The notes: generated by a model from the sequence alone, not told the origin. A stretch of DNA of 64,000 nucleotides from an uncultured Collinsella sp. (GCA_938005465.1 CALLNU010000033.1:118978-182977); one strand, 5' to 3'. Positions 33,372 through 41,692 are shown, counted from the stretch's first letter. Made by a program: numbers and translations.

Positions 33372-33584
33372 AACGAGGCTCAACTCGGCATGCCCGTCGA
33401 GCTCTGCGCCGCACTGGGCTACGCAGCCGTCTTTGGCAGCGCCACCAATACGCTGCTCGCACCCATCCTTATTGGCTGCGAAGTCTTCGGCTTTGGTAAC
33501 TTGCCGATGTTCATTATTGTCTGCGTTGTGGCTTACCTGTTCAACATGGATAAGTCCATCTACGCCCTGCAGGAGCGGGCGTAG
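33372..33584 (+). pseudogene. ClC-family chloride channel, 3' fragment
   Basis: Reading a different frame from the Abi_2 fragment, codons from about 33372 encode NEAQLGMPVELCAALGYAAV then NTLLAPILIGCEVFGFGN and end YLFNMDKSIYALQERA before a TAG. This matches the last membrane helices of bacterial voltage-gated ClC channels. The remaining 350 or so residues are missing. The junction with Abi_2 marks a deletion or recombination event. Confidence 0.75.
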
Positions 33585-33611
33585 ATCGATGTCCAGGCAG
33601 GTGGTCTCAGC

Positions 33612-33750
33612 CGGAAACGGTGTCCCACTCTGAGGCTGTATTCCGGGACACGGTTTCCGCTTGGGACGCCATTCGGAAAGCGCATCCCGCTTTAAAACGG
33701 AATTCCGGGACGTAGTTTCCGTCTGAGCCTCCATTCGGAAAGCATGTCCC
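33612..33750. repeat. five alternating inverted arms in tandem
   Basis: CGGAAACGGTGTCCC (33612-33626), GGGACACGGTTTCCG (33645-33659), CGGAAAGCGCATCCC (33674-33688), GGGACGTAGTTTCCG (33707-33721) and CGGAAAGCATGTCCC (33736-33750) alternate in orientation at nearly equal spacing, making two imperfect tandem units of about 62 bp. It occupies the spacer between the gene fragments and ogt. Confidence 0.8.
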
Positions 33751-33790
33751 GTTCTTTCACGGCATCTTGGCTATGCAAAGCGCTCGAGTG

Positions 33791-34369
33791 TTACTCCTCG
33801 TACGCGCCCTCAAGCCGAAGCAGCCACTCCTTGCGATCAAGCCCGCCGGCATATCCGTTAAGCGAGCCGTCGGCCGCCACCACGCGATGGCATGGCACAA
33901 TAATCGAAACAGGGTTGCGAGCGACCGCGGCCCCCACGGCACGGGGAGACACAACGGGTGTCTCATTTCCCGGCACACGATGTCGAGCCGCAACACGCTG
34001 GGCGATCTCGCCATACGTAGCGACCTCGCCACGCGGAATAGAAAGCAGCTCGTACCAAACTTCACGCTGAAACGCCGTGCCAATCAAATGCAACGGCGGC
34101 GTAAACCGAGGTTCCTGCCCTGCAAAATAAGCATTCAGCCAAGCCCACGAACGCTCAAGCACCGAAGAAGCCGCACCATTTGCAGGACTCACCGACGACA
34201 TGCCGCCAGCACCAGAAACTGCATCGGCGCCTTCAACATGTTCAGGATCTTCTTTGAGAAGCGTGGAGCCAAAATGCTCCTGTCCCTCAAACCAAAGCCC
34301 CGTCAGACCGCGGCCATCAGCGGCAAGCAAGATTTCGCCCAAAGGCGAAGCAAACGTCGTCGTGACCAC
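33791..34369 (-). CDS. ogt: methylated-DNA--protein-cysteine methyltransferase
   Basis: A 192-residue suicide alkyltransferase that repairs O6-alkylguanine. The active-site motif is IIVPCHRVV (acceptor Cys), preceded by the helix-turn-helix Arg-finger region (YGEIAQRVAARHRVPGNE, RAVGAAVARNP) and followed by NGYAGGLDRKEWLLRLE. A 35-residue Ala/Gly/Ser-rich insert lies between the N-terminal domain and the HTH domain. RBS AAAGGAG lies upstream. No adaptive-response partner is adjacent. Confidence 0.93.
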   Translation of the reverse strand: MVTTTFASPLGEILLAADGRGLTGLWFEGQEHFGSTLLKEDPEHVEGADAVSGAGGMSSVSPANGAASSVLERSWAWLNAYFAGQEPRFTPPLHLIGTAFQREVWYELLSIPRGEVATYGEIAQRVAARHRVPGNETPVVSPRAVGAAVARNPVSIIVPCHRVVAADGSLNGYAGGLDRKEWLLRLEGAYEE

Positions 34370-34448
34370 CAGCGGCTCCTTTCAAAACTCCGCAACATAA
34401 TACCGCGAATTGTGCAGACAACCCCAATCGACCCCAAAGTCCCCGCAG

Positions 34449-34528
34449 GCAGCAGGCGCAACGCGCCGCAGCTGCCGGCCGCGCCCCACAGTCCCCCAAG
34501 GCGGCAGGCGCAAAGCGCCGAGGCCGCC
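34449..34528. repeat. two similar GC-rich hairpins in the ogt-asd spacer
   Basis: GGCAGCAGGCGC-AAC-GCGCCGCAGCTGCC (34449-34477) and GGCGGCAGGCGC-AAA-GCGCCGAGGCCGCC (34500-34528) are related stem-loops. The surrounding 34370-34627 is very C-rich on this strand and shows no convincing gene. Confidence 0.6.
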
Positions 34529-34627
34529 GCCGGGACCAGGGCCCGCAACAGCCACGTGCTCCCATCAGCCCAGCGGCCCCAACCAACAACGCCCCCATCG
34601 CAGGCCGCTCGTAACAGCGTCACCGCA

Positions 34628-34757
34628 GGCGGGGGCCGGGCTTGGTTTTCAGAACACTCCGCAGACCAGTGTGGCGCCTTGTCCGCGGCTCCGAAGGAGC
34701 AGGACAAGGCGCCACACATGGTCGAGGACGTTCTGAAAACCAAGCCCGGCCCCCGCC
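34628..34757 (-). repeat. nested-palindrome 3' element, family 1, copy c (after asd)
   Basis: Read on the asd strand: perfect 28-bp outer stem (34730-34757 with 34628-34655), segment GTCCTCGACCAT, inner stem GTGTGGCGCCTTGTCC then T bulge, GCTCC-TTC-GGAGC tip, GGACAAGGCGCCACAC (34669-34717), segment GGTCTGCGGAGT. The two internal segments are variants of GTCCTCGGACAT and GTCCTGCGGAAA. It starts 12 nt after the asd stop. Confidence 0.88.
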
Positions 34758-34769
34758 GGACAGGTCACA

Positions 34770-35795
34770 CTACTCGCAGAGCAGCTTAGCGATCTGGACG
34801 GCGTTGGTTGCCGCGCCCTTACGGATTTGGTCGCCGCAGCACCAGAAGGTGATGCCGCGCGCAGCCTCGGGGTTCGAGATGTCACGACGCACGCGGCCAA
34901 CCCAAATCAGGTCCTGGTCGGACGTGTCCATCGGCATGGGGAAGCGGTCGTGTGCATCCTCGGCAGCCATATCGTCAACCAGCTTGACGCCAGGAGCAGC
35001 AGCCAGCTCAGCACGGGCCTCTTCCACCGTAATATCGCGCTCAAACTCGAGCGTAATGCTCTCGGAGTGCGAACGCAGCACGGGCACGCGCACGCAGGTG
35101 CAGTTCACGCGCAGCTCGGGCAGGTGCATGATCTTGCGGCCCTCGTTTTGCAACTTCATCTCCTCGGAGGTAAAGCCCTCCTCCTTGACGCCGCCAATCT
35201 GCGGAATCAGGTTGCTCGCCAGCTGGGCGGCAAAGGCGCGCGGCTCGGGAATCTCCTCGTCACGGCCCAGAGCGGCCAGCTGAGCCTCGAGCTCGGCCAT
35301 ACCGGGCGCGCCAGCGCCCGAAGCTGCCTGATACGTGGACACGATCATACGCTTCACGCCGGCAAGCTGGTGCAGCGGCCAGGTGGGAACCAGGCCGATG
35401 ATAGTCGCGCAGTTGGGGTTGGCAATCAGGCCGTGGTGCCACTCAATGTCATCGGCATTGATCTCGGGCACGACCAGCGGCACCTCGGGATCCATGCGGA
35501 AGGCGTGGCTGTTATCGACTACGACGGCGCCGCGCTTGACGGCCTCAGGCAGCAGCTCCTTGGCGATATCGTCGCCGGCGGCGCCGAGTACGATGTCGCA
35601 GCCCTCAAAGGCCTCGGGGCAAGCCTCCTCAATCACAACCTGCTCGCCGCGGAACTCAACGGTCTTGCCTGCAGAGCGCGCGCTCGCTAGCAGCTTGAGC
35701 TTACCGACCGGAAACTCCTGCTCGTTGAGGCACTCGAGCATCTGGGTGCCCACGGCTCCCGTGGCGCCCAAAATAGCAACCGTGTACTGTTTCAT
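34770..35795 (-). CDS. asd: aspartate-semialdehyde dehydrogenase
   Basis: A 341-residue enzyme that reduces aspartyl phosphate to aspartate semialdehyde, the branch-point to lysine/diaminopimelate and threonine/methionine. Seen: NADP-binding ILGATGAVGTQMLECL (residues 7-22), SARSAGK, VVDNSHAFRMDPEVPLVVPE, catalytic Cys in IANPNCATI, and RVPVLRSHSESITLEF. I chose the ATG at 35795 (RBS AAAGGGGG); the upstream extension to 35882 has no homology. It follows lysC on the same strand with a hairpin between. Confidence 0.96.
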   Translation of the reverse strand: MKQYTVAILGATGAVGTQMLECLNEQEFPVGKLKLLASARSAGKTVEFRGEQVVIEEACPEAFEGCDIVLGAAGDDIAKELLPEAVKRGAVVVDNSHAFRMDPEVPLVVPEINADDIEWHHGLIANPNCATIIGLVPTWPLHQLAGVKRMIVSTYQAASGAGAPGMAELEAQLAALGRDEEIPEPRAFAAQLASNLIPQIGGVKEEGFTSEEMKLQNEGRKIMHLPELRVNCTCVRVPVLRSHSESITLEFERDITVEEARAELAAAPGVKLVDDMAAEDAHDRFPMPMDTSDQDLIWVGRVRRDISNPEAARGITFWCCGDQIRKGAATNAVQIAKLLCE

Positions 35796-35869
35796 GCTTC
35801 CCCCTTTAAAGGTTGTGGCTATCGCCCGCACGCCAAGCAGGCCGAATATTGTTGCCAGTGTATACAAGA

Positions 35870-35896
35870 ACGGGGCGGACACGAAACCCGCCCCGT
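35870..35896 (-). terminator. hairpin between lysC and asd
   Basis: ACGGGGCGG and CCGCCCCGT pair around an 8-9 nt loop. On the minus strand it follows lysC and is trailed by TTCTTGT; it may end lysC transcription or attenuate asd. Confidence 0.6.
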
Positions 35897-35969
35897 CGAA
35901 ACGAAACCGAAATGAAACGCCCCACCGTAGATTTATGAGACATGTCCCAAAAATGCACCGGGATGGCAG

Positions 35970-37358
35970 CTACTTGCGGAGCGCGTCCAGAGCGGGATCG
36001 ACCGGCGCGGGAGCCTCCAGGTCGGAGACCTTCACGATACCGTTCTCGTCGGAGAAAGCACGGTAGATGGTCTGAATCGCCAGATCAAAGTCCTTCTCCT
36101 CCACGCCGATGATGATGTTGATCTCGTCGCAGCTCTGCGAAATCATACGCACACTCACGCCGGCCTGGCCAAGCATGCCAAACAGGTGGCCAGAGATGCC
36201 GGCACGACCGCGCAGGTTGCGACCAACGGTCGCGATAAGCGCCAGGCCCTCGACAACCTCGATCTCGAGCGGCTCGACCTCCTGCTGAATGTCGCCCACG
36301 AGCGAGTACAGCGAGTCGTGCACGTCCTGCTCCTGCACCACGGCGCCAAAACGGTCGACACCGGTGGGCATGTGCTCGACGGAAACGTCATAGCGCTCGA
36401 AGACCGAAAGCGCACGGCGCATAAAGCCGACACGGGGCTTGGTGCGGTCGCGGGCAACGTTGATGGCGACAAAGCCGCGCTTGCCGGTCACGCCGGTAAT
36501 GATGGGCTCCGCCTCGCCCTCATCAGCTGTCTCGCTAATGATGGTGCCGGGGTCCTGCGGCGCATTGGTGTTCTTGATGACCAGCGGAATGCCTGCCTCG
36601 CGCACGGGGAACACGGCCTCCTCGTGCAGGACACTTGCGCCCATGTACGAAAGCTCGCGCAGCTCCTCGTAGGTAACGCGCGCAATGGGTTGAGCCTCGG
36701 GAACAATACGCGGATCAGCAGAATAGAAGCCCGAGACGTCGGTCCAGTTCTCGTACAGATCGGCGCCCAGGCACTTGGCCAGAATCGAGCCGGAAATATC
36801 GCCGCCGCCACGGTCGAGCAGCTTAATCTGGCCCTCACGCGTCGCGCCGTAGAAACCGGGCATAACAAAGCCGCCCTGCTGACCGTACTCCTGCACCAGC
36901 TCGGAGGTGCGATTCATGCTGAGCGTACCGTCGTGATGGAACGCCACAACCGTCGCGGCGTCCAGGAACGGTAAGCCCAGGTACTCGGCCATCAGGCGGG
37001 CGGTAAAGTACTCGCCACGGCTCACAAGCTCCTCGGTGGAGTAGCCGCCCGAGCGGGCGCGCTCGGCAAAGGCCGCGAACTCCTCGCGGATGGGATAGGT
37101 GAGCTCCAGCTCGTCAGCGATATCAAAATAGCGCTGGCCAATGTCCTCGAGTAGCTCCTCGCACGACACGTGATACTTAACGTGCGCGTTAACCAGGTAG
37201 AGCAGGTCGGTCACCTTGGTGTCGCCCTTAAAGCGGCGGCCGCAGGCGGAAACCACCACAAAACGGCGGGCAGGGTCGGCGTCGACAATGGCCTTGATCT
37301 TTTTGAAGTGTTCGGCGTCGGCGACCGACGAGCCGCCAAACTTGGCAATCTTAATCAT
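35970..37358 (-). CDS. lysC: aspartate kinase
   Basis: A 462-residue monofunctional aspartokinase, first enzyme of the aspartate family. The N-terminal kinase domain has KFGGSSVADAEHF, GRGGSDxx-type loop in RGGGDISGSILAKCLGADL and NWTDVSGFYSADPRIV; two ACT domains follow (GFVAINVARDRT; IATVGRNLRGRAGISGHLFG), the site of feedback control by lysine and/or threonine. It is divergent from thrC and upstream of asd. No lysine riboswitch or T-box leader fits in the roughly 100-bp spacer. Confidence 0.96.
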   Translation of the reverse strand: MIKIAKFGGSSVADAEHFKKIKAIVDADPARRFVVVSACGRRFKGDTKVTDLLYLVNAHVKYHVSCEELLEDIGQRYFDIADELELTYPIREEFAAFAERARSGGYSTEELVSRGEYFTARLMAEYLGLPFLDAATVVAFHHDGTLSMNRTSELVQEYGQQGGFVMPGFYGATREGQIKLLDRGGGDISGSILAKCLGADLYENWTDVSGFYSADPRIVPEAQPIARVTYEELRELSYMGASVLHEEAVFPVREAGIPLVIKNTNAPQDPGTIISETADEGEAEPIITGVTGKRGFVAINVARDRTKPRVGFMRRALSVFERYDVSVEHMPTGVDRFGAVVQEQDVHDSLYSLVGDIQQEVEPLEIEVVEGLALIATVGRNLRGRAGISGHLFGMLGQAGVSVRMISQSCDEINIIIGVEEKDFDLAIQTIYRAFSDENGIVKVSDLEAPAPVDPALDALRK

Positions 37359-37461
37359 GGGCTTGAGGTTACCTTTCTAAAAGCCTCTGCAAACCTGTTT
37401 TGCGCGCTCTGATACCATGGTTTCACCGATTGGGTCCAAGGCATCCGAGGAGCAGTGTTAT

Positions 37462-38979
37462 ATGGGAACTTATCATAGTACACGAGGACGCACTTTATCG
37501 TGCTCAAGTAAGGTGGCAATCCGCACCGGCATCGCTCCCGACGGGGGTTTGTTTGTCTCGGACGAGCTCGGCACCCAGCAGGTCGATATCAGCTCGCTTG
37601 CAGATAAATCGTACTTTGAAATCGCTCAAGATGTGTTGGGAGTGTTACTGAATGATTACACGGCCGAAGAAATTTCGGCGTGTGTCGACGAGGCATACCG
37701 CGGCACGTTCGCGAGTGAGGAGGTTACGCCGCTCGTCAAACTCGACGCTGCGCCGGGCGCTGACGCCCCTCAGACCTATGTGATGGAGCTCTTTGGCGGC
37801 CCCACAAGCGCCTTCAAGGACGTCGCCCTGCAGATGCTCCCCCGTCTGATGGCCCGCACTTCCGCCAAGGACGGCGGCGCCGAGCGCATCATGATCGTCA
37901 CCGCCACGTCGGGCGACACCGGCAAGGCCGCACTCGCCGGTTTTGCCGACGCGCCGGGCACGGGCATCACCGTCTTTTATCCCGAGGGCAAAGTCAGCCG
38001 CGTGCAGAATCTGCAGATGTCCACGCAGGAGGGCGATAACGTCGCCGTCTGCGGCATCCGCGGCAACTTTGACGACGCCCAGAGCGCCGTCAAGCGCATC
38101 TTTGCCGATAAGGAGCTTGCCGAGCGCCTGGAGGCCGCTGGCACGGTGCTTTCGAGCGCCAACTCCATCAATGTCGGCCGTCTGGTACCGCAGGTCGTCT
38201 ACTACTTTGCCGCCTATGCGCAGCTGCTGCGCGCCGGCGCCATCGAGGCCGGCGACGCCGTTGAGTTCTGTGTGCCCACCGGCAACTTTGGCGATATCCT
38301 GGCCGGCTACTACGCCAAGCGCATGGGTCTGCCCGTCGCCAAGCTCGTCGTGGCGAGCGACAAGAACAACGTGCTTGCCGACTTCCTGACCACCGGCGTT
38401 TACGACCGTAACCGCCCGTTCTTCACGACCATCTCGCCGTCGATGGACATCCTCATCAGCTCCAACCTGGAGCGCATGCTGTACTTCCTGTCCGATGGCG
38501 ACTGTGAGCTCGTTGCCGGCCTTATGGAGCAGCTGGCGCAGACTGGTCGCTACGAGGTGCCCGCCGAGCTGCTGGCCAAGATTCAGAGCGTCTTTGCCTG
38601 CGGCTGGGCCAGCGAGGACGAGGTCCGCACTGCCATCAAGAGCTGCTGGGATACGAACGGCTACGTAATCGACCCGCACACCGCTTGTGGTTATCACGTC
38701 TTTGAGCAGGCCGCTCCCGCCGAGGGCGCCAAGGCCCGCGTGCTGCTTTCGACCGCCAGCCCCTACAAGTTCCCGCGCGCCTGCTGCGACGCCCTGGGCC
38801 TCGACGTTCCCGAGGACGACTTTGAGGCCATGCGCGTGCTCGAGCAGACAACCAACACGGTCGCCCCAGCCCAGCTCGCCGAACTCGAATCCAAACCCGT
38901 CCGTTTCGAAGACGTCTGCGACGTCGATGAGATGGCCAGCTACGTAGAGCAGGCTGCAAAAAAGATGGCAACCAACTAA
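37462..38979 (+). CDS. thrC: threonine synthase
   Basis: A 505-residue PLP enzyme converting O-phosphohomoserine to threonine. The PLP lysine lies in FGGPTSAFKDVALQ; TATSGDTGKAAL and VPTGNFGDILAGYYAKRMG are phosphate/substrate-binding blocks. The length and motifs fit the fungal/E. coli-like type 2 threonine synthase. I chose the ATG at 37462 (RBS AGGAG, 9 nt); the longer frame from 37417 adds 15 residues. An intrinsic terminator and a palindromic element separate it from thrB. Confidence 0.95.
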   Translation: MGTYHSTRGRTLSCSSKVAIRTGIAPDGGLFVSDELGTQQVDISSLADKSYFEIAQDVLGVLLNDYTAEEISACVDEAYRGTFASEEVTPLVKLDAAPGADAPQTYVMELFGGPTSAFKDVALQMLPRLMARTSAKDGGAERIMIVTATSGDTGKAALAGFADAPGTGITVFYPEGKVSRVQNLQMSTQEGDNVAVCGIRGNFDDAQSAVKRIFADKELAERLEAAGTVLSSANSINVGRLVPQVVYYFAAYAQLLRAGAIEAGDAVEFCVPTGNFGDILAGYYAKRMGLPVAKLVVASDKNNVLADFLTTGVYDRNRPFFTTISPSMDILISSNLERMLYFLSDGDCELVAGLMEQLAQTGRYEVPAELLAKIQSVFACGWASEDEVRTAIKSCWDTNGYVIDPHTACGYHVFEQAAPAEGAKARVLLSTASPYKFPRACCDALGLDVPEDDFEAMRVLEQTTNTVAPAQLAELESKPVRFEDVCDVDEMASYVEQAAKKMATN

Positions 38980-38991
38980 ACCCCTTATTAA

Positions 38992-39025
38992 GCGCCGGCG
39001 CAAGCCGGCGCACCTTCTTTTTATT
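38992..39025 (+). terminator. intrinsic terminator of thrC
   Basis: GCGCCGGC-GCAA-GCCGGCGC (38992-39011) followed by a T-rich stretch to 39025. Confidence 0.85.
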
Positions 39026-39054
39026 TAGCTTTCGGGATGATGACGAGCATGCGA

Positions 39055-39166
39055 GCGGGTCTGGCCGTTTAGTTCGTCGCGAGTTCCGCACGAGCCGGAA
39101 AGCACTTAATGTGCTTTCCGAGCGAGCCAGGACTGCCCGAGCAGCGAACTAAACGGTCAGACCCGC
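39055..39166 (+). repeat. nested-palindrome element, family 3 (between thrC and thrB)
   Basis: Outer stem GCGGGTCTGGCCGTTTAGTT... (39055-39076) with 39145-39166 (22 bp, one mismatch) and inner stem CGGAAAGCAC-TTAAT-GTGCTTTCCG (39096-39120). The asymmetric linkers contain GAGTTCCGCACGAG and GAGCGAGCCAGGACTGCCC. It ends 14 nt before the thrB start, just at its RBS. Confidence 0.8.
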
Positions 39167-39180
39167 CAAGGAGGACCCAC

Positions 39181-40062
39181 ATGATCAAAATCACCGTCCC
39201 AGCAACCAGCGCCAACCTAGGCATCGGCTACGATACCCTCGGCATGGCCGTCAGCCTCTACTCGCACTTTACCTTTGAGCGCGCCGACAAGCTCACCATC
39301 ACGGGCTGCCCCGAGGAATTCCAAAACGAGAACAACCTGGTCTACGTGAGCTTTGTCGATGCGCTGGCCGCATGGGGCGAGCCGGCCTTCCCCGTCGCCA
39401 TCGACATTCAGACCGACGTGCCCGTCGCCCGTGGCCTGGGTTCCAGCTCCACCTGCGTCGTCGCCGGCATCATGGCTGCCGCCGCGCTGACGGGCCACAC
39501 CGTCGACCGCGCTGAGCTCGTCCGCATTGCCACCGAGGTCGAGGGCCATCCCGATAACGTCGCCCCCGCCATCCTGGGCGGCGCCGTCTGCTCCTTTACG
39601 CCGACCGATTCGCTCCCCCAGTGCCTGCGCTACGAGGTGAGCGATCGCCTGCGTTTTATTACCGTGATTCCGCCCTACGAGGTACACACGAGCGAGGCGC
39701 GCAAGGTCGTGCCGCAGGAGATTCCGCTCTCCACCGCCGTGTGGCAGATGGGCCGCATCGCCGGCATGACGCGCGGCTTGGAGACTGGTGACCTCGACCT
39801 GATTGCCGCCGCCAACGACGACCGCATCCAGGAGCCCTATCGTCGCCGTCTGATTCCCGACTACAACGCCGTGCGCGACACCTGCCTTAACGGCGGCGCT
39901 AAGACCATCTGGATTAGCGGCTCGGGCTCGACCCTCATGGCTGTGACCGACGACACCATCGTGGCAAAGTTCCTGCAGGTCAAGCTGCGCGAGCAGTTCC
40001 CCAAGTGCGATACGCATATTCTGACGTGCGACACGGAAGGCGCCCAGATCGAATACCTGTAG
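39181..40062 (+). CDS. thrB: homoserine kinase
   Basis: A 293-residue GHMP kinase that phosphorylates homoserine for threonine synthase. Motifs: PATSANLGIGYDTLGMA (motif 1), PVARGLGSSSTCVVAGIMAA (ATP phosphate loop), and the C-terminal WISGSGSTLMAV (motif 3). The start at 39181 has RBS AAGGAGG. It lies downstream of thrC but a terminator and a palindromic element intervene, so it may have separate regulation. Confidence 0.96.
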   Translation: MIKITVPATSANLGIGYDTLGMAVSLYSHFTFERADKLTITGCPEEFQNENNLVYVSFVDALAAWGEPAFPVAIDIQTDVPVARGLGSSSTCVVAGIMAAAALTGHTVDRAELVRIATEVEGHPDNVAPAILGGAVCSFTPTDSLPQCLRYEVSDRLRFITVIPPYEVHTSEARKVVPQEIPLSTAVWQMGRIAGMTRGLETGDLDLIAAANDDRIQEPYRRRLIPDYNAVRDTCLNGGAKTIWISGSGSTLMAVTDDTIVAKFLQVKLREQFPKCDTHILTCDTEGAQIEYL

Positions 40063-40083
40063 TCGCCGTCCCGTATACTCGCC

Positions 40084-40208
40084 GGGGAGGCCAGGGGCTT
40101 TGCCCCCAAATCGTCCTCGGACATGGCAGGACCCCCGCTGCGCACTTCGTGCGGCGGGGGTCCTGCCGTCCTGCGGAAAGATTTGGGGGCAAAGCCCCTG
40201 GCCTCCCC
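40084..40208 (+). repeat. nested-palindrome 3' element, family 1, copy b (after thrB)
   Basis: Perfect 29-bp outer stem (40084-40112 / 40180-40208), segment GTCCTCGGACAT (40113-40124), inner stem GGCAGGACCCCCGC with T bulge, GCGCAC-TTC-GTGCG tip and GCGGGGGTCCTGCC (40125-40167), segment GTCCTGCGGAAA (40168-40179). It starts 21 nt after the thrB stop. The rest of the spacer (40209-40344) holds short direct repeats but no recognised gene. Confidence 0.92.
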
Positions 40209-40344
40209 TACGTTAGCTTCGCTGACGGCGGCTACAGGGACCTACGCTTTGTAAAAGCGCCGGGCTGATAGTTGCTTTTTATTGGTAGGGGCTCTTGCTA
40301 GGTAGGGGCACTTACTAGTGACAGGCTTCGCCTGTGCGCTTGGT

Positions 40345-41043
40345 TTACGCTGCGCTTGTTTCTTTGTATTCGAAGACTGGTTCTAGGAGGTCTTCGATGT
40401 TGCAGTGTAGGACTTTTGCAATATCCCTCACTGTCGTTACCGAGGCTTCGTTGATGTTTCGCTGGCGCTGTTCGTACATTTGGATTGAACGGAGCGATAC
40501 ACCCGATTCGTATGCCAGGTCTTGTTGGGTTTTTTTAATCCTCTTTCTTGCTAGCGCCAGTTTAGTCTGACGCGGCGCCTTCTTCGCCATATCACAGACA
40601 AGGCGCGCCACGCGCTCCTCCGAGGCCTCATGCCAGGGGTAGTACAGGTTTCGCAGCGCATCAAATGGAACAACATGAAGCAGATCTTCGAACGATCCCC
40701 CTAGGCGCCACTGCAAATATGCCAGTATCCAGCCCGTCCAATATTCTGGTGTCTTCTCAAATCGGTAGGTCCGATCTGGCATCGACCCTGTTTGGTAACC
40801 AGATCTTTCGGAGATGAGCGCAAATAGTTCAACGCCCGACTTTCCCGACACTACCCATGCGTTGCCGCGTTCGAACTCGCGAGCTACGCCGCTCAGGCAA
40901 AAGAGTTCAGCAACTTCCGATCCTTCTGCTCCGTAATCGTTAACGGCATAGTCGAAGCAATCCCCGAGGTTGTTCATTGCGTCCTCAAGGTAATAGACGG
41001 GATATGTCCTACTCGGCCCACGATCCGTTAACTCTTGGATCAT
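40345..41043 (-). CDS. antitoxin-like protein with C-terminal HTH (partner of DUF3990)
   Basis: A 232-residue protein. The N-terminal part (LGDCFDYAVNDYGAEGSEVAELFCLSGVAR, ERGNAWVVSGKSGVELF) resembles the DUF3791-like modules found next to DUF3990 genes; the middle (YWTGWILAYLQWRLGGSFEDLL, FDALRNLYYPWHEASEERVA) is a conserved accessory region; the C-terminus (RIKKTQQDLAYESGVSLRSIQMYE) is an XRE-type helix-turn-helix. Its start overlaps the toxin gene by 35 nt. This is the expected arrangement of a DNA-binding antitoxin that also contacts the toxin. Domain assignments are by motif memory. Confidence 0.72.
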   Translation of the reverse strand: MIQELTDRGPSRTYPVYYLEDAMNNLGDCFDYAVNDYGAEGSEVAELFCLSGVAREFERGNAWVVSGKSGVELFALISERSGYQTGSMPDRTYRFEKTPEYWTGWILAYLQWRLGGSFEDLLHVVPFDALRNLYYPWHEASEERVARLVCDMAKKAPRQTKLALARKRIKKTQQDLAYESGVSLRSIQMYEQRQRNINEASVTTVRDIAKVLHCNIEDLLEPVFEYKETSAA

Positions 41044-41692
41044 TTAAATCAACCCTCCCTGCCATCAAATCCCTAATGTCGACACCATCAGAGTCAAATC
41101 CGTTTACCGTATCCAGGTACTTTCGTCGAGCGTTCTGTTCTCGCTCAAATCGTTTGGGATAAAACTCAGCTCCCGAAGCCTGCTTCCAATCGCGGAACTT
41201 AATCGCCGAGAACGCACGCTCACTCATAAGCGCATATTGAATGCCCAAATCCCCCAAAAACATAATGCGCTGCAATTGCCTGAGCGAGATCATGCCGTTG
41301 ACAAACTGTCTTGCAAACGAGAAATAGGAATCGTCTGCACGATAGCCTCGAATAACGTCATAGGGAGAAATATCAATCAGGCAGTTATCCAGCAGATAAC
41401 GAAGCCCCTCGCGTGCTACTGGCGTTGAAACATTGAACTCTCTGTTATTCGCCAGAATTGCAAGCCAGTTGAGAATCGAGAACTCACCTGATTCCAAATC
41501 CAAAATCGCAAGGCCATCTAAATCAAGCTCATATCGATTGGCAATGCCATCAGACTCGGTCCGACATGCCCACTCCATTGCCATTTCCTCATGCGGTGTG
41601 CAATAAAACCCGCGCCCATAGTCATTGAATTGCCTGCATTTATCCAACGATGGATGCTCGACAACAACCTCCGACCCGTGCCAAAGCTCCAT
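41009..41692 (-). CDS. DUF3990 protein, putative ADP-ribosyltransferase-fold toxin
   Basis: A 227-residue protein beginning MELWHGSEVVVEHPSL with FNDYGRGFYCTPHEEMAMEW, the defining start of DUF3990, a family placed with ADP-ribosyltransferase folds (the H-G and the Y-G-x-G-F-Y-x-T segments are NAD-site-like); ALMSERAFSAIKF is a later block. It is the upstream gene of a two-gene unit with a HTH partner, RBS AGGAGG, and a double-palindrome operator before it. Toxin activity and target are inferred from family and context. Confidence 0.75.
   Translation of the reverse strand: MELWHGSEVVVEHPSLDKCRQFNDYGRGFYCTPHEEMAMEWACRTESDGIANRYELDLDGLAILDLESGEFSILNWLAILANNREFNVSTPVAREGLRYLLDNCLIDISPYDVIRGYRADDSYFSFARQFVNGMISLRQLQRIMFLGDLGIQYALMSERAFSAIKFRDWKQASGAEFYPKRFEREQNARRKYLDTVNGFDSDGVDIRDLMAGRVDLNDPRVNGSWAE

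Noticed and set aside
33612..33750. Possible CRISPR-like array
   Set aside because: Arms alternate in orientation and are imperfect; not direct repeats with spacers.
34303..34743. 146-codon minus-strand ORF in the ogt-asd spacer
   Set aside because: Overlaps ogt and the palindromic element; composition follows the C-rich repeats rather than a protein.
37359..37461. Lysine riboswitch or T-box leader between lysC and thrC
   Set aside because: The spacer is only about 100 bp and no conserved T-box or lysine-aptamer segment is visible.
37645..39003. 452-codon minus-strand reading frame
   Set aside because: Antisense shadow of thrC.
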